A stretch of DNA of 64,000 nt from Agromyces mediolanus (GCF_023715325.1 NZ_JAMBNX010000004.1:186001-250000), one strand, 5' to 3'; shown: positions 17,514 to 28,956, counted from the first letter of the stretch. Made by a program: numbers and translations. Notes: generated from the sequence alone by a model not told the origin.

Positions 17514-18308
17514 ATGGGACGACGCGATGAAGTCGAGTGCTGGCTGACCGACATGGACGGCGTGCTCGTGCACGAGAACCACGCGCTGCCCGGCGCCGCC
17601 GAGCTGCTGCAGCAGTGGGAGGACCGGGGCACCCCCTACCTGGTGCTCACGAACAACTCGATCTTCACGGCGCGCGACCTCTCGGCGAGGCTCCGCGCGT
17701 CCGGCCTGAACGTGCCCGAGGACCGTATCTGGACGTCGGCCCTCGCGACCGCCGACTTCCTGAAGCAGCAGGTGCCGGGCGGCTCGGCGTTCGTCGTCGG
17801 TGAGGCGGGCATCCTGACCGCGCTGCACGACGCCGGGTACATCATGACCGAGACCGACCCCGACTTCGTCGTCGTCGGCGAGACCCGCAACTACTCGTTC
17901 GAGGCGATCACGAAGGCGATCCGGCTGATCGACCGGGGCGCGCGATTCATCGTGACGAACCCCGACGCGACCGGGCCGAGCGCCGAGGGGCCGCTGCCCG
18001 CCACCGGCGCGATCGCCGCGCTCATCACGAAGGCGACCGGCAAGGACCCGTACGTCGTCGGCAAGCCGAACCCGATGATGTTCCGCTCGGCGCTGAACAA
18101 GATCGGCGCGCACTCCGAGAACACGGCGATGATCGGCGACCGCATGGACACCGACATCGTCGCGGGCATCGAGGCAGGCCTGCACACCGTGCTCGTGCTC
18201 ACCGGCATCAGCGACCAGGCCGAGATCGAGAAGTACCCCTTCCGCCCCGACGAGGTGTTGAAGGGCGTCTTCGAGCTCGTCGGCGAGGCCGAGGAGACCG
18301 AGCTCTAG
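17514..18308 (+). CDS. HAD-IIA family phosphatase (NagD/PGP-like)
   Basis: A 264-residue cytoplasmic HAD phosphatase. Motif I is DMDGVLV (nucleophile and acid/base aspartates near residues 13-15). Motif II is LTNNS, which HAD-IIA members have in place of a bare Ser/Thr. A C2 cap covers about 80-180, motif III is the Lys of GKPNP, and motif IV is MIGDRMDTD. Substrates in this family are small phosphates such as phosphoglycolate, 4-nitrophenyl phosphate or nucleotides; this one cannot be assigned. The gene is monocistronic, leaderless by promoter spacing, and followed by the long palindrome at 18350. Confidence 0.9.
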   Translation: MGRRDEVECWLTDMDGVLVHENHALPGAAELLQQWEDRGTPYLVLTNNSIFTARDLSARLRASGLNVPEDRIWTSALATADFLKQQVPGGSAFVVGEAGILTALHDAGYIMTETDPDFVVVGETRNYSFEAITKAIRLIDRGARFIVTNPDATGPSAEGPLPATGAIAALITKATGKDPYVVGKPNPMMFRSALNKIGAHSENTAMIGDRMDTDIVAGIEAGLHTVLVLTGISDQAEIEKYPFRPDEVLKGVFELVGEAEETEL

Positions 18309-18349
18309 GCACGGCGCGCGCTCGCTCGCGCGCTGCCCCGCCCGAGATC

Positions 18350-18387
18350 CCGAGTTGCCCGACTTTCATGAAAGTCGGGCAACTCGG
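18350..18387. terminator. 38-bp perfect palindrome between convergent genes (family member 1)
   Basis: The arms 18350-18368 and 18369-18387 are exact reverse complements, centred on TTTCATGAAA with GTTGCCCGAC/GTCGGGCAAC shoulders. It lies 42 bp past the HAD gene and just before the 3' end of the septum_form gene. A sister copy is at 38165-38200. Confidence 0.75.
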
Positions 18388-18394
18388 TTCTGGC

Positions 18395-21018
<2,624 letters not shown>

Positions 21019-21019
<1 letters not shown>

Positions 21020-21579
21020 CAGGCCAGCCCCAGATCATCGAGCCCGATCGCGTAGCGGTAGGGCACGCCCTCGGCCTCGATCACCTCGCGCGCACCGGTG
21101 TTGCGGTCGACGACGACGGCGACGGCGACGACCTCGGCGCCGACCTTGCGCAGCGCCTCGACCGCCTTCAACGGCGAGCCGCCCGTGGTCGAGGTGTCCT
21201 CCAGCACGATGACGCGCTTGCCCTCGAGCTCGGGGCCCTCGATCTGCCGGCCACGCCCGTGGTCCTTCGGCTCCTTGCGCACGACGAACGCGTCGTAGGC
21301 GAGCCCGCGCGCAGCCCCCTGGTGCAGGATGGCGCTCGCGATCGGGTCGGCCCCCATCGTCATGCCGCCCACGGCGGCGACGTCGGGCACATCGGCGATG
21401 AGGTCGAGCATGACCTGCCCGATCAGCGGCGCGACCCGGTGGTCGAGGCTCACCTTGCGGAGATCGACGTAGTAGCTCGCCTGCTTGCCGCTGGTCAGCG
21501 TGAAGTCGCCGTGGAAGACCGCCTCACGCGAGATGTGGTCGATGAGCTGGCGGCGGGCGTCCGAGTCGTGCTGAGTCAC
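21019..21579 (-). CDS. pyrE: Orotate phosphoribosyltransferase
   Basis: A 186-residue enzyme that transfers ribose-5-phosphate from PRPP to orotate, making orotidine 5'-phosphate in pyrimidine synthesis. FTLTSGKQASYYVDLRK holds the orotate/PRPP loop, RKEPKDHGRGRQIEG is the flexible catalytic loop, and VIVLEDTSTTGGSPLKAVEAL is the PRPP-binding motif. Length and motifs are complete. It lies 36 bp downstream of the thrE-like gene on the same strand and overlaps the next start codon, so it may be transcribed from its own promoter or read through from the peptidase E operon. Other pyr genes are not in the window. Confidence 0.96.
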
Positions 21580-21615
21580 GCGAACAACTCTACGGCCCGC
21601 CCCGTGCGATGACTC

Positions 21616-22992
21616 TCAACCGCGGCGGAGGAGCCGGGACCGCAAGCGGCCCCAGATACTGGTCGCCCCGCCGGTGACCGCGGCGATCGGCTTCTCGATG
21701 TGGAAGGCCGCGAGCTCCTCCGCGCCGTGATGCACCGCCCGGTACAGGGCGGTGCCGATCAGGACGCCGAGGGCGATCGACATGATCGAGACGAGGGCGA
21801 GGGCGAAATCGTCGAAGCCCTCGCTCGCGCCCACGGCCTCGGTGAGGGCGACGAGGCCCGCCGCCCCGGGGACGAGCAGCCAGTACGCCGGGAGGAAGGT
21901 CAGCTGCGCCGGCACGCCCTTCGGCAGCGTCGCGATCCACAGCACCACGGGCGTCATCGCGAGCGCCCCGATGAAGCCCGAGACCGTCGCCCCGAGCAGC
22001 GCGGTGCCCGCCAGCTGGCCGAGATACGCGACGACGAGGGCGAGCAGCACCCAGGCGAAGGTCGATCCGGGCGCGGAGAAGTGCAGGTAGTTGCCGACCG
22101 CGAAGAGCAGCAGCGCGAGCCAGCTCACCCACCACGGCAGCGACGCCGCGGAATCGAGCGGCGCGTAGCTCGAGTCGGCGACGCCGACGACGGTGCCGGC
22201 GGCCAGGATGCCGAAGGCGAGGAGGCCGAGCTGGACCATCCCCATCACGAGGCGGGAGGCCCCGGCGATCATCTGCCCGGCCGCGAGCTCCATCACCGCG
22301 GTCGTGAGCACCCCGCCGGGAAGGAAGGTCGCGAGCGGGGCGATGAGCAGGCGCAGCGGGTCGCCGAGCGGGAAATGCGGCGCCAGCAGGAACACGGCGA
22401 TCCCGCAGACGAAGGCCGCGAACACCGGGAACACGAGCTGCAGCGTCGGCGAGGGCACGAGCTTCGCGACACCGATGAGCGCACCCAGCACGAACGCGAC
22501 GAGCGCGCCCTCCCAGGTCGGGGTGAGGAGCAGCGCGAGCCCGGCGGTGAGCACGGCATGGCCGAAGGTGCGGACGAACCATCCGCGCTTCGGCCGCATC
22601 CGGCCGATCTCGTTCAGCCGGTCGATGCCGTCCGCCGGGTCGACGGCGGCCTCCTTCGCCTCGCCGAGGAGGCGGTAGAGCGCGGCGATCTGGTCGAAGC
22701 GGAAGCTCGCATTGACCGAGCGGATGGCGACCCGCCCGGCCTCGCCGGAGCCCGTCTCGACGAGGATGACGGTCGGCAGGACCACGAAGTCGATGTCGTC
22801 GCGGCCGTAGGCGCGAGCCACCCGGGTCATGTCGGACCGGATCTGGTCGACGGATTCGGCGGCCGCGTTCATGCCCTCGGCGAGGCCGAGCAGGAACCGG
22901 CCGAGGAGCGGATCGTTCATCCGCTCGGCCGCCCGATCGGGTGCCGAGGCGCCACCCGTCGTCGCGCGACCCGCCGCCCGGTCCCCGGCCAT
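21616..22992 (-). CDS. ThrE-type threonine/serine exporter
   Basis: A 458-residue membrane protein of the ThrE family with both family domains fused. Residues about 30-260 contain the first domain with the conserved N-terminal cytoplasmic segment (RFLLGLAEGMNAAAESVDQI) and PTLQLVFPVFAAF. Residues about 290-420 form the second, smaller integral domain. About ten transmembrane helices are expected. Corynebacterial ThrE exports L-threonine and L-serine using the proton gradient. The ATG overlaps the stop codon of the Dcu-type gene by one base, so the two are translationally coupled. The actual substrate is inferred. Confidence 0.88.
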   Translation of the reverse strand: MAGDRAAGRATTGGASAPDRAAERMNDPLLGRFLLGLAEGMNAAAESVDQIRSDMTRVARAYGRDDIDFVVLPTVILVETGSGEAGRVAIRSVNASFRFDQIAALYRLLGEAKEAAVDPADGIDRLNEIGRMRPKRGWFVRTFGHAVLTAGLALLLTPTWEGALVAFVLGALIGVAKLVPSPTLQLVFPVFAAFVCGIAVFLLAPHFPLGDPLRLLIAPLATFLPGGVLTTAVMELAAGQMIAGASRLVMGMVQLGLLAFGILAAGTVVGVADSSYAPLDSAASLPWWVSWLALLLFAVGNYLHFSAPGSTFAWVLLALVVAYLGQLAGTALLGATVSGFIGALAMTPVVLWIATLPKGVPAQLTFLPAYWLLVPGAAGLVALTEAVGASEGFDDFALALVSIMSIALGVLIGTALYRAVHHGAEELAAFHIEKPIAAVTGGATSIWGRLRSRLLRRG

Positions 22993-24347
22993 CAGCCGAG
23001 GAGGAAGGAGATCGCCACGCCCACGATGATCGCGCTGAACACGTAGACGAGGTTCGGCAGCTGGAAGGAGTGGTCGAAGACGAACCTGCCCATTTTCGTG
23101 GTGCCCGTGCGGTCGAAGGCGACCGTCGCGACCTGGCTGCCGTTGGCCGGCAGCGTGTACATGCCCATCGCGCTCGGCCAGAGCCCGGCGATCAGGTGCG
23201 CCGGCAGACCGATGGTGAGGCCGATCGGCACGATCGCGTTCGTCGCGCTCGACTGACTGGTCGTCAGCATCGCCACGACGAAGAGTGCCAGTGCGAACAG
23301 CAGCGCGCCGACGAACGCCGAGGAGCCCGAGACCATCGAGCCGAGCCCGTCGACGATGAGCTGCGTGTTCGCGGCGACGAAGGTGTTCGCGAGCCAGGCG
23401 ATGCCGAACAGGGCGATGGCGCCCACGATGCCGGCGGGGAAGGTCGACTGCTTCGGCACGTCGGCCGCCTTCACCTTGCAGAACACGAAGATGAGGGCGG
23501 CGATGACGCCCATCGTGACCTCGATGACGGTGGTCACCGAGAGGCGGATCGGGTCGCCCGCGTCGTTCGTGCCGATCACCGGCAGCAGCTCGGAGAAGAG
23601 CCCGCAGAAGACGATGACGGCGACGCCGGCGAGGAAGAGGGATGCCGAGAGCACCGCCGTCTTCGGCAGCTTCTGGTCGTGGGCGTCCTCCTGCGGGGCG
23701 TCGACCTGGTGGGCCGCGAGGCGCTTCTGGAACTCGGGGTCGTCCTCGAGCTCCTTGCCGTGCTTCAGCATGACCAGGGCGGCGAGGAAGAGGCCGACGA
23801 TCGAGGCGGGCCACATGATGAGCAGCAGTTTGCCGAGGTCGAAGCCCTGCGGGGCGAGCAGCACCACCATCGAGGCGGTCGCCGCCGAGACCGGGGAGCA
23901 GAGGATGCCGACCTGCGAGGCGACGGCGGAGACCGAGAGCGCACGCTCCGGGCGGATCTTCTGCTGGTACGACACGTCGTAGATGACGGGGAGCAGCGGG
24001 TAGAAGATGTTGCCCGTGCCGGCGCCCACGGTGAAGAGGAAGGACATGGCGGGAGCGAGGAAGACCACCGAGCGCGGTCGTTTCCTGATCGCCTTCGCCG
24101 CCACCGAGACCATCCAGTCGATGCCGCCCGCGGCCTGCATCACCGAGGCCGCCGTGATCACCGTGATGACGATGAAGACCGCGTCGACCGGGGCGTTGCC
24201 CGGCGCCTCGCCGAACACGAAGATGAGCACGGCCACGCCGACGAGGCCCCACACGCCGAGGCCGATGCCGCTCGTGCGCGTGCCCATGTAGATCGCCAGG
24301 ATGACGACCAGGAGCTCGGCGAGCAGGATCCAGACGTTGTCGTTCAT
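22992..24347 (-). CDS. Dcu-type C4-dicarboxylate/aspartate transporter
   Basis: A 451-residue integral membrane protein with about twelve transmembrane segments. The N-terminal IYMGTRTSGIGLGVWGLVG, APGNAPVDAVFIVITVITA, MQAAGGIDWM and GAGTGNIFYPLLPVI follow the DcuA/DcuB family layout. These carriers exchange aspartate, fumarate, malate and succinate. The gene sits between a dipeptidase E gene, whose product releases aspartate, and a ThrE exporter gene, overlapping each (ATGA and TGATG). That context favours aspartate or another amino-acid-derived acid over fumarate respiration. Confidence 0.85.
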   Translation of the reverse strand: MNDNVWILLAELLVVILAIYMGTRTSGIGLGVWGLVGVAVLIFVFGEAPGNAPVDAVFIVITVITAASVMQAAGGIDWMVSVAAKAIRKRPRSVVFLAPAMSFLFTVGAGTGNIFYPLLPVIYDVSYQQKIRPERALSVSAVASQVGILCSPVSAATASMVVLLAPQGFDLGKLLLIMWPASIVGLFLAALVMLKHGKELEDDPEFQKRLAAHQVDAPQEDAHDQKLPKTAVLSASLFLAGVAVIVFCGLFSELLPVIGTNDAGDPIRLSVTTVIEVTMGVIAALIFVFCKVKAADVPKQSTFPAGIVGAIALFGIAWLANTFVAANTQLIVDGLGSMVSGSSAFVGALLFALALFVVAMLTTSQSSATNAIVPIGLTIGLPAHLIAGLWPSAMGMYTLPANGSQVATVAFDRTGTTKMGRFVFDHSFQLPNLVYVFSAIIVGVAISFLLG

Positions 24348-25099
24348 GCGCTCGGCCCCTTCACGATCGGCCCGGTGCCCTCGAGCACCTGCACCGGCAG
24401 CGGCGTCTCGACGATCTTTCCGTCGACGGCCTCGACGCGGAGCGCGAGCGGCGGGTCGGCGGGGCTGATCGCGGTGACGAACTCGGGGGCCCCGCCGCCC
24501 GAGCGCTCGAAGTGCAGCGACTGCAGGTTGCCGACCGCGTAGCCGGTCGCGAGCTCGCCCTTCAGCAGGGCGTCGTGGAAGAGCGGCTGCCGCTGGTCTT
24601 CAGCGTCGTAGTGCGGGCAGAAGCTGCCGTGCAGGAAGCCGAGGCCCTCCGGCAGCACCTGCAGCGTCGGACCGTAGCTGTCGGTCGTGCCGCCCTCGAA
24701 CCAGCAGATGCCGCCGGCGGAACCGCCGGTGAACACGACGTTCGAAGCGGGGTCGTCCCACATCTCCCGCATGATCTCGTCGAGGCCCTGGCGGCGCCAG
24801 ACGTCGAGCATGTTCGCGGTGTTGCCGCCGCCGACGTGGATCACGTCGAAGCCGGTCACGAACCCGGCGAGGTCGTCGAGGTCGCGGTGGAAGAGGGTGA
24901 GGTGGTGCGGCGCGCACCGGTCGGAGTCGTAGGTCTTGTAGAAGCTCAGCGTGTACGCCTGCTCGTCACCGGTCGCCGTGCCGACGAAGAGCACCCGGGG
25001 GCGCTCCTTGCCGGTGAGCTTCAGGATGTAGTCGTGCGTCGGATCAGTGCGACGCTCCATCATCGCCTTGCCCGCGCCGGTCGCCACCACGTGCGCCAT
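24344..25099 (-). CDS. pepE: Peptidase E-like (S51) dipeptidase
   Basis: A 251-residue cytoplasmic enzyme with the class I glutamine-amidotransferase-like fold of peptidase family S51. GGGNTANML begins the active-site region, and the nucleophile Ser127 lies in FTGGSAGGICW. A His in GSFCPHYDAE (about 163) would complete the charge relay. Characterised members hydrolyse dipeptides with N-terminal aspartate; cyanophycinase is a relative. The ATG at 25097-25099 has a G-rich ribosome-binding site. Its stop codon overlaps the start of the Dcu-type gene by four bases. It is the first gene of the peptidase-carrier-exporter operon. Confidence 0.85.
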   Translation of the reverse strand: MAHVVATGAGKAMMERRTDPTHDYILKLTGKERPRVLFVGTATGDEQAYTLSFYKTYDSDRCAPHHLTLFHRDLDDLAGFVTGFDVIHVGGGNTANMLDVWRRQGLDEIMREMWDDPASNVVFTGGSAGGICWFEGGTTDSYGPTLQVLPEGLGFLHGSFCPHYDAEDQRQPLFHDALLKGELATGYAVGNLQSLHFERSGGGAPEFVTAISPADPPLALRVEAVDGKIVETPLPVQVLEGTGPIVKGPSA

Positions 25100-25234
25100 C
25101 GTCCCCCCAGACCTCGGTGTACCCGTTGCGGCACACGCTAGCGCTGGAGGAGGCTCCGAGTCGAGCACTTGCGGGGCGAAACGAGGAGAGCCGCCCCGCG
25201 GGGTGTCCCTCCCCCGCGCAGCGGCCCTCGACTC

Positions 25235-25249
25235 CGGGGCGATGCCCCG
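25235..25249 (-). terminator. Short hairpin after the small membrane protein gene
   Basis: CGGGGC (25235-25240) and GCCCCG (25244-25249) form a 6-bp stem with loop GAT, eight bases past the stop codon. Confidence 0.4.
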
Positions 25250-25256
25250 CTTCGCG

Positions 25257-25379
25257 CTACACAGTGCGCGCGAAGGTCTCCTTCGGCAGGCGACGGTAGC
25301 CGTCGCGCGAGGCGACGACGACGGAGCCGACGAGGCCGGCGAGCGAGACGCCGCCGAGGATGAGCAGGATGGCGAACAC
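25257..25379 (-). CDS. 40-residue single-pass membrane protein
   Basis: A GTG at 25379 with AAAGGA six bases upstream opens a 40-residue protein. It has a hydrophobic helix (FAILLILGGVSLAGLVGSVVVA) followed by a basic tail SRDGYRRLPKETF. Small proteins with a 'DGYRR.P' tail are frequent in actinobacterial genomes and have no known function. A longer in-frame start 24 codons upstream lacks a ribosome-binding site. The gene is divergent from the LysR gene, which may control it. Confidence 0.6.
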   Translation of the reverse strand: MFAILLILGGVSLAGLVGSVVVASRDGYRRLPKETFARTV

Positions 25380-25500
25380 GGTGGTTCCTTTCACGAAGTC
25401 CAGTGGATCGTCGAGCGACGGAGGCGCCGTTGCACGTGTTCGACGACTCAATTGAACCGCGGAAAACCATTCAGCACAATCTGATACTCCTTCACTGAGG

Positions 25501-25517
25501 ATGTAGCATCGCTACAT
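25501..25517 (+). promoter_or_regulatory. Palindrome over the LysR promoter and start codon
   Basis: ATGTAGCATCGCTACAT is a perfect 7-3-7 inverted repeat. It contains TAGCAT (25504-25509), a -10 box six bases before the LysR ATG (25516), so promoter, operator and start codon coincide. This would suit direct autorepression. Confidence 0.55.
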
Positions 25518-26475
25518 GGATGTGCGCCGCCTCGACCTGCTCAGGGAACTCGCCGAGCGCGGCAGCGTCACCGCCGTCGCGGAGGCGACCGGGCGCACGC
25601 CGTCGGCGGTCTCCCAGCAGCTCAAGGTGCTCGAACGGGAGGCCGGCGCGCCGCTCACCGAGCGCAGCGGTCGGGGGATCGTCCTCACCAGCGCCGGGCA
25701 CGCCCTCGCGCGGAGCGCGGCGGATGTCGCGATCGCCCTCGCCCGCGCCGACGCCGTCTGGGACGAGTTCCGCAACGACGCGAGCGGCGAGGTCACCCTG
25801 CTGACCTTTCCCACCATCGGGGCGACCATGCTGCCGGCCGTGCTGAGTGAGCTCCGGCAGGTCCCGGGCCTCGTGGTGCGGGCCACCGACTTCGACCCGG
25901 AGCTCGCCGAGTTCGCCGAGCTCACCGCCGACTACGACATCGTGCTCGCCCACACCATGCCCGGCGTGCTGCCCTGGGGCGGCCGGGGGCTCCGCGTCGT
26001 GCCCCTGCTCACCGAGCCGCTCGACATCGGACTGCCCGCGACGCACCGGCTCGCCGGGCGCTCGCACCTCACGGCGAGCGATCTCGTCGAGGAGACCTGG
26101 CTCGGCGTGCCACCGGGTTTCCCTTTCGAGCGCATCCTGCACGCCATCGAGCAGCAGGGCGGCCGCCGCGTCGAGATCGCGCAGCGGTTCAGTGACATGC
26201 GCATCGTGGAGGCGTTCATCCAGGCCGGCTTCGGCGTCGCGTTCGTGCCGCGCTACACCTCGGGCGCCCTGCCGCCGGATCTCGTGCTGAAGCCGCTGCG
26301 CGGGGTGCCCTCGGCCCGGCAGATCGTTGCGCTCGTGCGGCCCGACGTGGCCGAGCGGCTGGCGGTGCGCACCGTGCTCGACGTGCTCGTCGCGAAGGCG
26401 GCGGAGCTCGGGGCCGGCACTGGGGCTGGGGCTGGGGCTGGGGCTGGGGCTGGGGCTGGGGCTGCGGCGAGCTGA
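25516..26475 (+). CDS. LysR-family transcriptional regulator
   Basis: A 319-residue regulator. The N-terminal winged helix-turn-helix (RRLDLLRELAERGSVTAVAEATGRTPSAVSQQLKVLEREAGAPL) is followed by an effector-binding domain (about 90-295). The C-terminus ends in a Gly-Ala run encoded by a GGGGCT hexamer repeat. It is transcribed away from the small membrane protein and the peptidase E operon; these are the nearest candidate targets. The mRNA is probably leaderless. The effector is unknown. Confidence 0.88.
   Translation: MDVRRLDLLRELAERGSVTAVAEATGRTPSAVSQQLKVLEREAGAPLTERSGRGIVLTSAGHALARSAADVAIALARADAVWDEFRNDASGEVTLLTFPTIGATMLPAVLSELRQVPGLVVRATDFDPELAEFAELTADYDIVLAHTMPGVLPWGGRGLRVVPLLTEPLDIGLPATHRLAGRSHLTASDLVEETWLGVPPGFPFERILHAIEQQGGRRVEIAQRFSDMRIVEAFIQAGFGVAFVPRYTSGALPPDLVLKPLRGVPSARQIVALVRPDVAERLAVRTVLDVLVAKAAELGAGTGAGAGAGAGAGAGAAAS
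26417..26460. repeat. GGGGCT hexamer tandem repeat in the LysR C-terminus
   Basis: About six copies of GGGGCT encode alternating Gly-Ala at the end of the LysR protein. The unit is a multiple of three and keeps the frame. Confidence 0.85.
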
Positions 26476-26600
26476 CACGTAGCCGGGCTGGCGCTGGCGC
26501 GTGCCCCGGCTGGCGCCGGCGGATACCCGGCTGGCGCCGGCGCGCAGCCGGGGCGGCGTGGGGCTGGTCGGCGCGGTGCCTGCGAGCGCCCCACGCAATA

Positions 26601-26641
26601 GCGCCACTTACGGCCATGTTTTGCCTGATGAAGCGCCACTT
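26601..26641. repeat. Two direct GCGCCACTT half-sites upstream of the DUF222-HNH gene
   Basis: GCGCCACTT occurs at 26601-26609 and 26633-26641, 32 bp apart in direct orientation, 40 bp before the DUF222-HNH start. These are the outer arms of the 57-bp element without the remaining parts. The preceding 26476-26580 holds GGCTGGCGCCGG-type repeats and no gene. Confidence 0.75.
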
Positions 26642-26680
26642 CCAGCGCCGTTTCCGCCGCCGCGATGGCAGGCTGGGAGC

Positions 26681-28258
26681 ATGACGCATCCGCTCGACGC
26701 ACTCGAAGCCGACCTGACTTCGCTTCGTGCTGCGTGGGGCGACGCCGGCCCGGCATTCGGCGCGGGCGCTGAACCGGGTGACGGGCCCGTCCGCCCCGCG
26801 GTGATGAGCGATGCGGGCCTCGTGCGCGCGCTGCACGCCGCGGCGCGACTGCGACGGGCGAGCGAGGTGGCGCTCGCGGGCCTCGCCGCTGAGGTCGCGG
26901 CGCGCTCCGATGCGGGCTTCGGCGCCGAGGGGCTCGCCAAGCGACACGGTCACCGCAACGCGGCCGCCCTCGTCGCCGCCTCGACGGGCGACGCCGTCGC
27001 CGGGGCGGCGAAGCTGCTCCGCGTCGGCACCTCGACGCGTCCCCGCCTGACCCTCACCGGGCAGCATCGACCGGCGCAGCATCCCGCGGTGGCCGACGCA
27101 CTCGAGCGGGGCGCCCTCTCGCTCGACGCCGCCGACGCGATCTGCACCATGCTCGAGCGCATCGCTCCGCGCACGAGCCTGCGGCGGGCCGAGGCGTACG
27201 AGGCCGAGCTCGTCCGGTTCGCGAGCGCCGCCCCGCACGGACTCGTGCTGCGAGCGGTGCGGCACGCCGAGGCGAGGCTCGATCCCGACGGCGTCGAACC
27301 CCGCGACGAGGCCATGCACCAGCAGCGGACGCTCACCATCGTCGAGGAGGCTTCGGGCATGGTGCGCATCACGGCGCGGCTCGATCCGGTCACCGCCGCG
27401 CCGGTCAAGGCCGCGCTCGAGGCGATCGTCACCGAGACGCTGCACCGGCGGCGCGCGAACACCTCCGGCACAGGTGCAGCCGGAACCGGCGGTACCATCG
27501 GCGCCGACGGCAACGGCGGTACCGGCACCACCGACGGCACCGGCGCCGCGACCGACCCCACCGACGCATGCGCGGCCGAGCTGAGCCGGCCGATGGGGCC
27601 GGTGCTCGACGACCGTCGCACGATCCCGCAGCTGCAGGCCGACGCGCTCGCGGAGCTCGCCCGCCACGTGACGGGCTGCGAGGCCGCCCCCACGCGGGCC
27701 ACGGCCACGGTCGTCGTTCGCCTGGAGCTCGACGCCCTGCTGAGCGGCGTCGGCGAAGCCACGGTCGACGGATTCGATCGGCCGATCTCAGCCGCGGCGG
27801 CCCGACGCCTCGCGGTCGACGCCGAGTTCGTTCCCGCCGTCCTCGGCGGGGAGGCGCTGCCGCTCGATCTCGGCCGATCCCGCCGGCTCTTCTCACGAGC
27901 GCAGCGGCTCGCCCTCGGCGAGCGCGACGGCGGCTGCGCCTCCTGCGGTCGCAACATCGCCTACGTCGAGGCGCACCACATCGACTGGTGGCACCGGCAG
28001 CGGGGGCGAAGCGATCTCGAGAACGGCGTGCTGCTCTGCAGCCACTGCCACCATCAGGTGCATCGTGAGGGCTGGCGCATCCGAGCCGATCGGCGAGAAG
28101 TCTGGTTCGTGCCCCCGCCGCACCTCGATCCCGAGCAGCGCCCCCGGCTCGGCGGGCGGGCCCGCTTCGAGCTGCGCGCCGACCATCGGGTCGCTACACC
28201 GCCCGAGACGACGGATGCCTCACCGGCACCGAGCGCGATGCGGCTGCCCGCGGCGTGA
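26681..28258 (+). CDS. DUF222-HNH endonuclease-like protein (13E12 REP family)
   Basis: A 525-residue protein. The N-terminal ~330 residues are a helical DUF222 region with a Thr/Gly-rich insert (about 265-295). The C-terminal HNH nuclease motif spans 419-465: CASCGRNIAYVEAHHIDWWH then CSHCHHQVH, with two CxxC zinc pairs and the catalytic His. Members are multicopy in actinobacterial genomes (the M. tuberculosis 13E12 repeat family), and their targets are not established. CAGGCT, a -10-like box, ends six bases before the ATG. Half-sites of the window's 57-bp palindrome lie just upstream, which suggests but does not show a link. Confidence 0.88.
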   Translation: MTHPLDALEADLTSLRAAWGDAGPAFGAGAEPGDGPVRPAVMSDAGLVRALHAAARLRRASEVALAGLAAEVAARSDAGFGAEGLAKRHGHRNAAALVAASTGDAVAGAAKLLRVGTSTRPRLTLTGQHRPAQHPAVADALERGALSLDAADAICTMLERIAPRTSLRRAEAYEAELVRFASAAPHGLVLRAVRHAEARLDPDGVEPRDEAMHQQRTLTIVEEASGMVRITARLDPVTAAPVKAALEAIVTETLHRRRANTSGTGAAGTGGTIGADGNGGTGTTDGTGAATDPTDACAAELSRPMGPVLDDRRTIPQLQADALAELARHVTGCEAAPTRATATVVVRLELDALLSGVGEATVDGFDRPISAAAARRLAVDAEFVPAVLGGEALPLDLGRSRRLFSRAQRLALGERDGGCASCGRNIAYVEAHHIDWWHRQRGRSDLENGVLLCSHCHHQVHREGWRIRADRREVWFVPPPHLDPEQRPRLGGRARFELRADHRVATPPETTDASPAPSAMRLPAA

Positions 28259-28347
28259 TTCCCGCCGGCTCGCCGGCCACACGTGCCCGCGGCCGCATCG
28301 TGCTCACACCCCGCGCCCCTGCCGCTGCCGCTGCCGCTGCCGCCGGC

Positions 28348-28956
28348 TCAGTCCGGCACGACGCCGAGCTCGGCGACCAGCTTCGCGACCCTGGCCGCAC
28401 GCCCCTCGGCGGTGGACGCCTTCAGCAGCGGCAGCACGAGCGCGTACCGCTGCGTCTTGCCGAGCGCCTCGAAGCGGCGAGCGGCCAGCGGCGCCCCGGC
28501 GAGCGCAGCCACGAGATCCTCGGGCACCGTCGCGTCGCGCTGACGGACGTACGCGGCATCCCACCGCCCGTCCGCCCTCGCCGCCGCGAGCTGCGCGAGC
28601 CCGCCCTGGCGCATGCGCCCCGCAGCCTCCAGCCCCTCGGCGCGCTCGACGTTGATCGCCGACCACGGACTGCCGGCCCGGCGCGGCGAGTAGCGCTGCG
28701 CGAACGAGGCCTCGTCGTTGCCGCGGCGGATGCTGTCGATCCAGCCGAAGCAGAGCGCCACGTCGAGTGCATCGGAGATCGACAGCCCCGCCCGACCCTT
28801 CTTCGCGATACGCAACCAGGCTTCGCCGGCATCGCCGTTGCGCTCGAGCCAGGCCTCCCACTCGGCGGCGTCCGCGAAGTGCAGCAGCGCGGGCTGCGCC
28901 GCGGGCTGCGCCGCAGGCTGCGCCGCGGGCCGGGCGGCCGGCGTCCCGGCGGTCAT
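28348..28956 (-). CDS. YdeI/OmpD-associated family protein
   Basis: A 202-residue protein. After a short Pro-Ala-Ala-Gln repeat linker, ADAAEWEAWLERNGDAGEAWLRIAKKG, ALCFGWIDSIRRGNDEASFAQRYSPRRAGSPWSAINVERAEGL and a C-terminal helical segment match the YdeI/OmpD-associated family, linked to antimicrobial peptide resistance in some bacteria. No enzymatic activity is established. The ATG overlaps the VOC stop codon (ATGA), giving a two-gene operon facing away from the WYL regulator. The repeat tract at 28886-28935 is a 12-bp tandem repeat. Confidence 0.8.
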   Translation of the reverse strand: MTAGTPAARPAAQPAAQPAAQPALLHFADAAEWEAWLERNGDAGEAWLRIAKKGRAGLSISDALDVALCFGWIDSIRRGNDEASFAQRYSPRRAGSPWSAINVERAEGLEAAGRMRQGGLAQLAAARADGRWDAAYVRQRDATVPEDLVAALAGAPLAARRFEALGKTQRYALVLPLLKASTAEGRAARVAKLVAELGVVPD

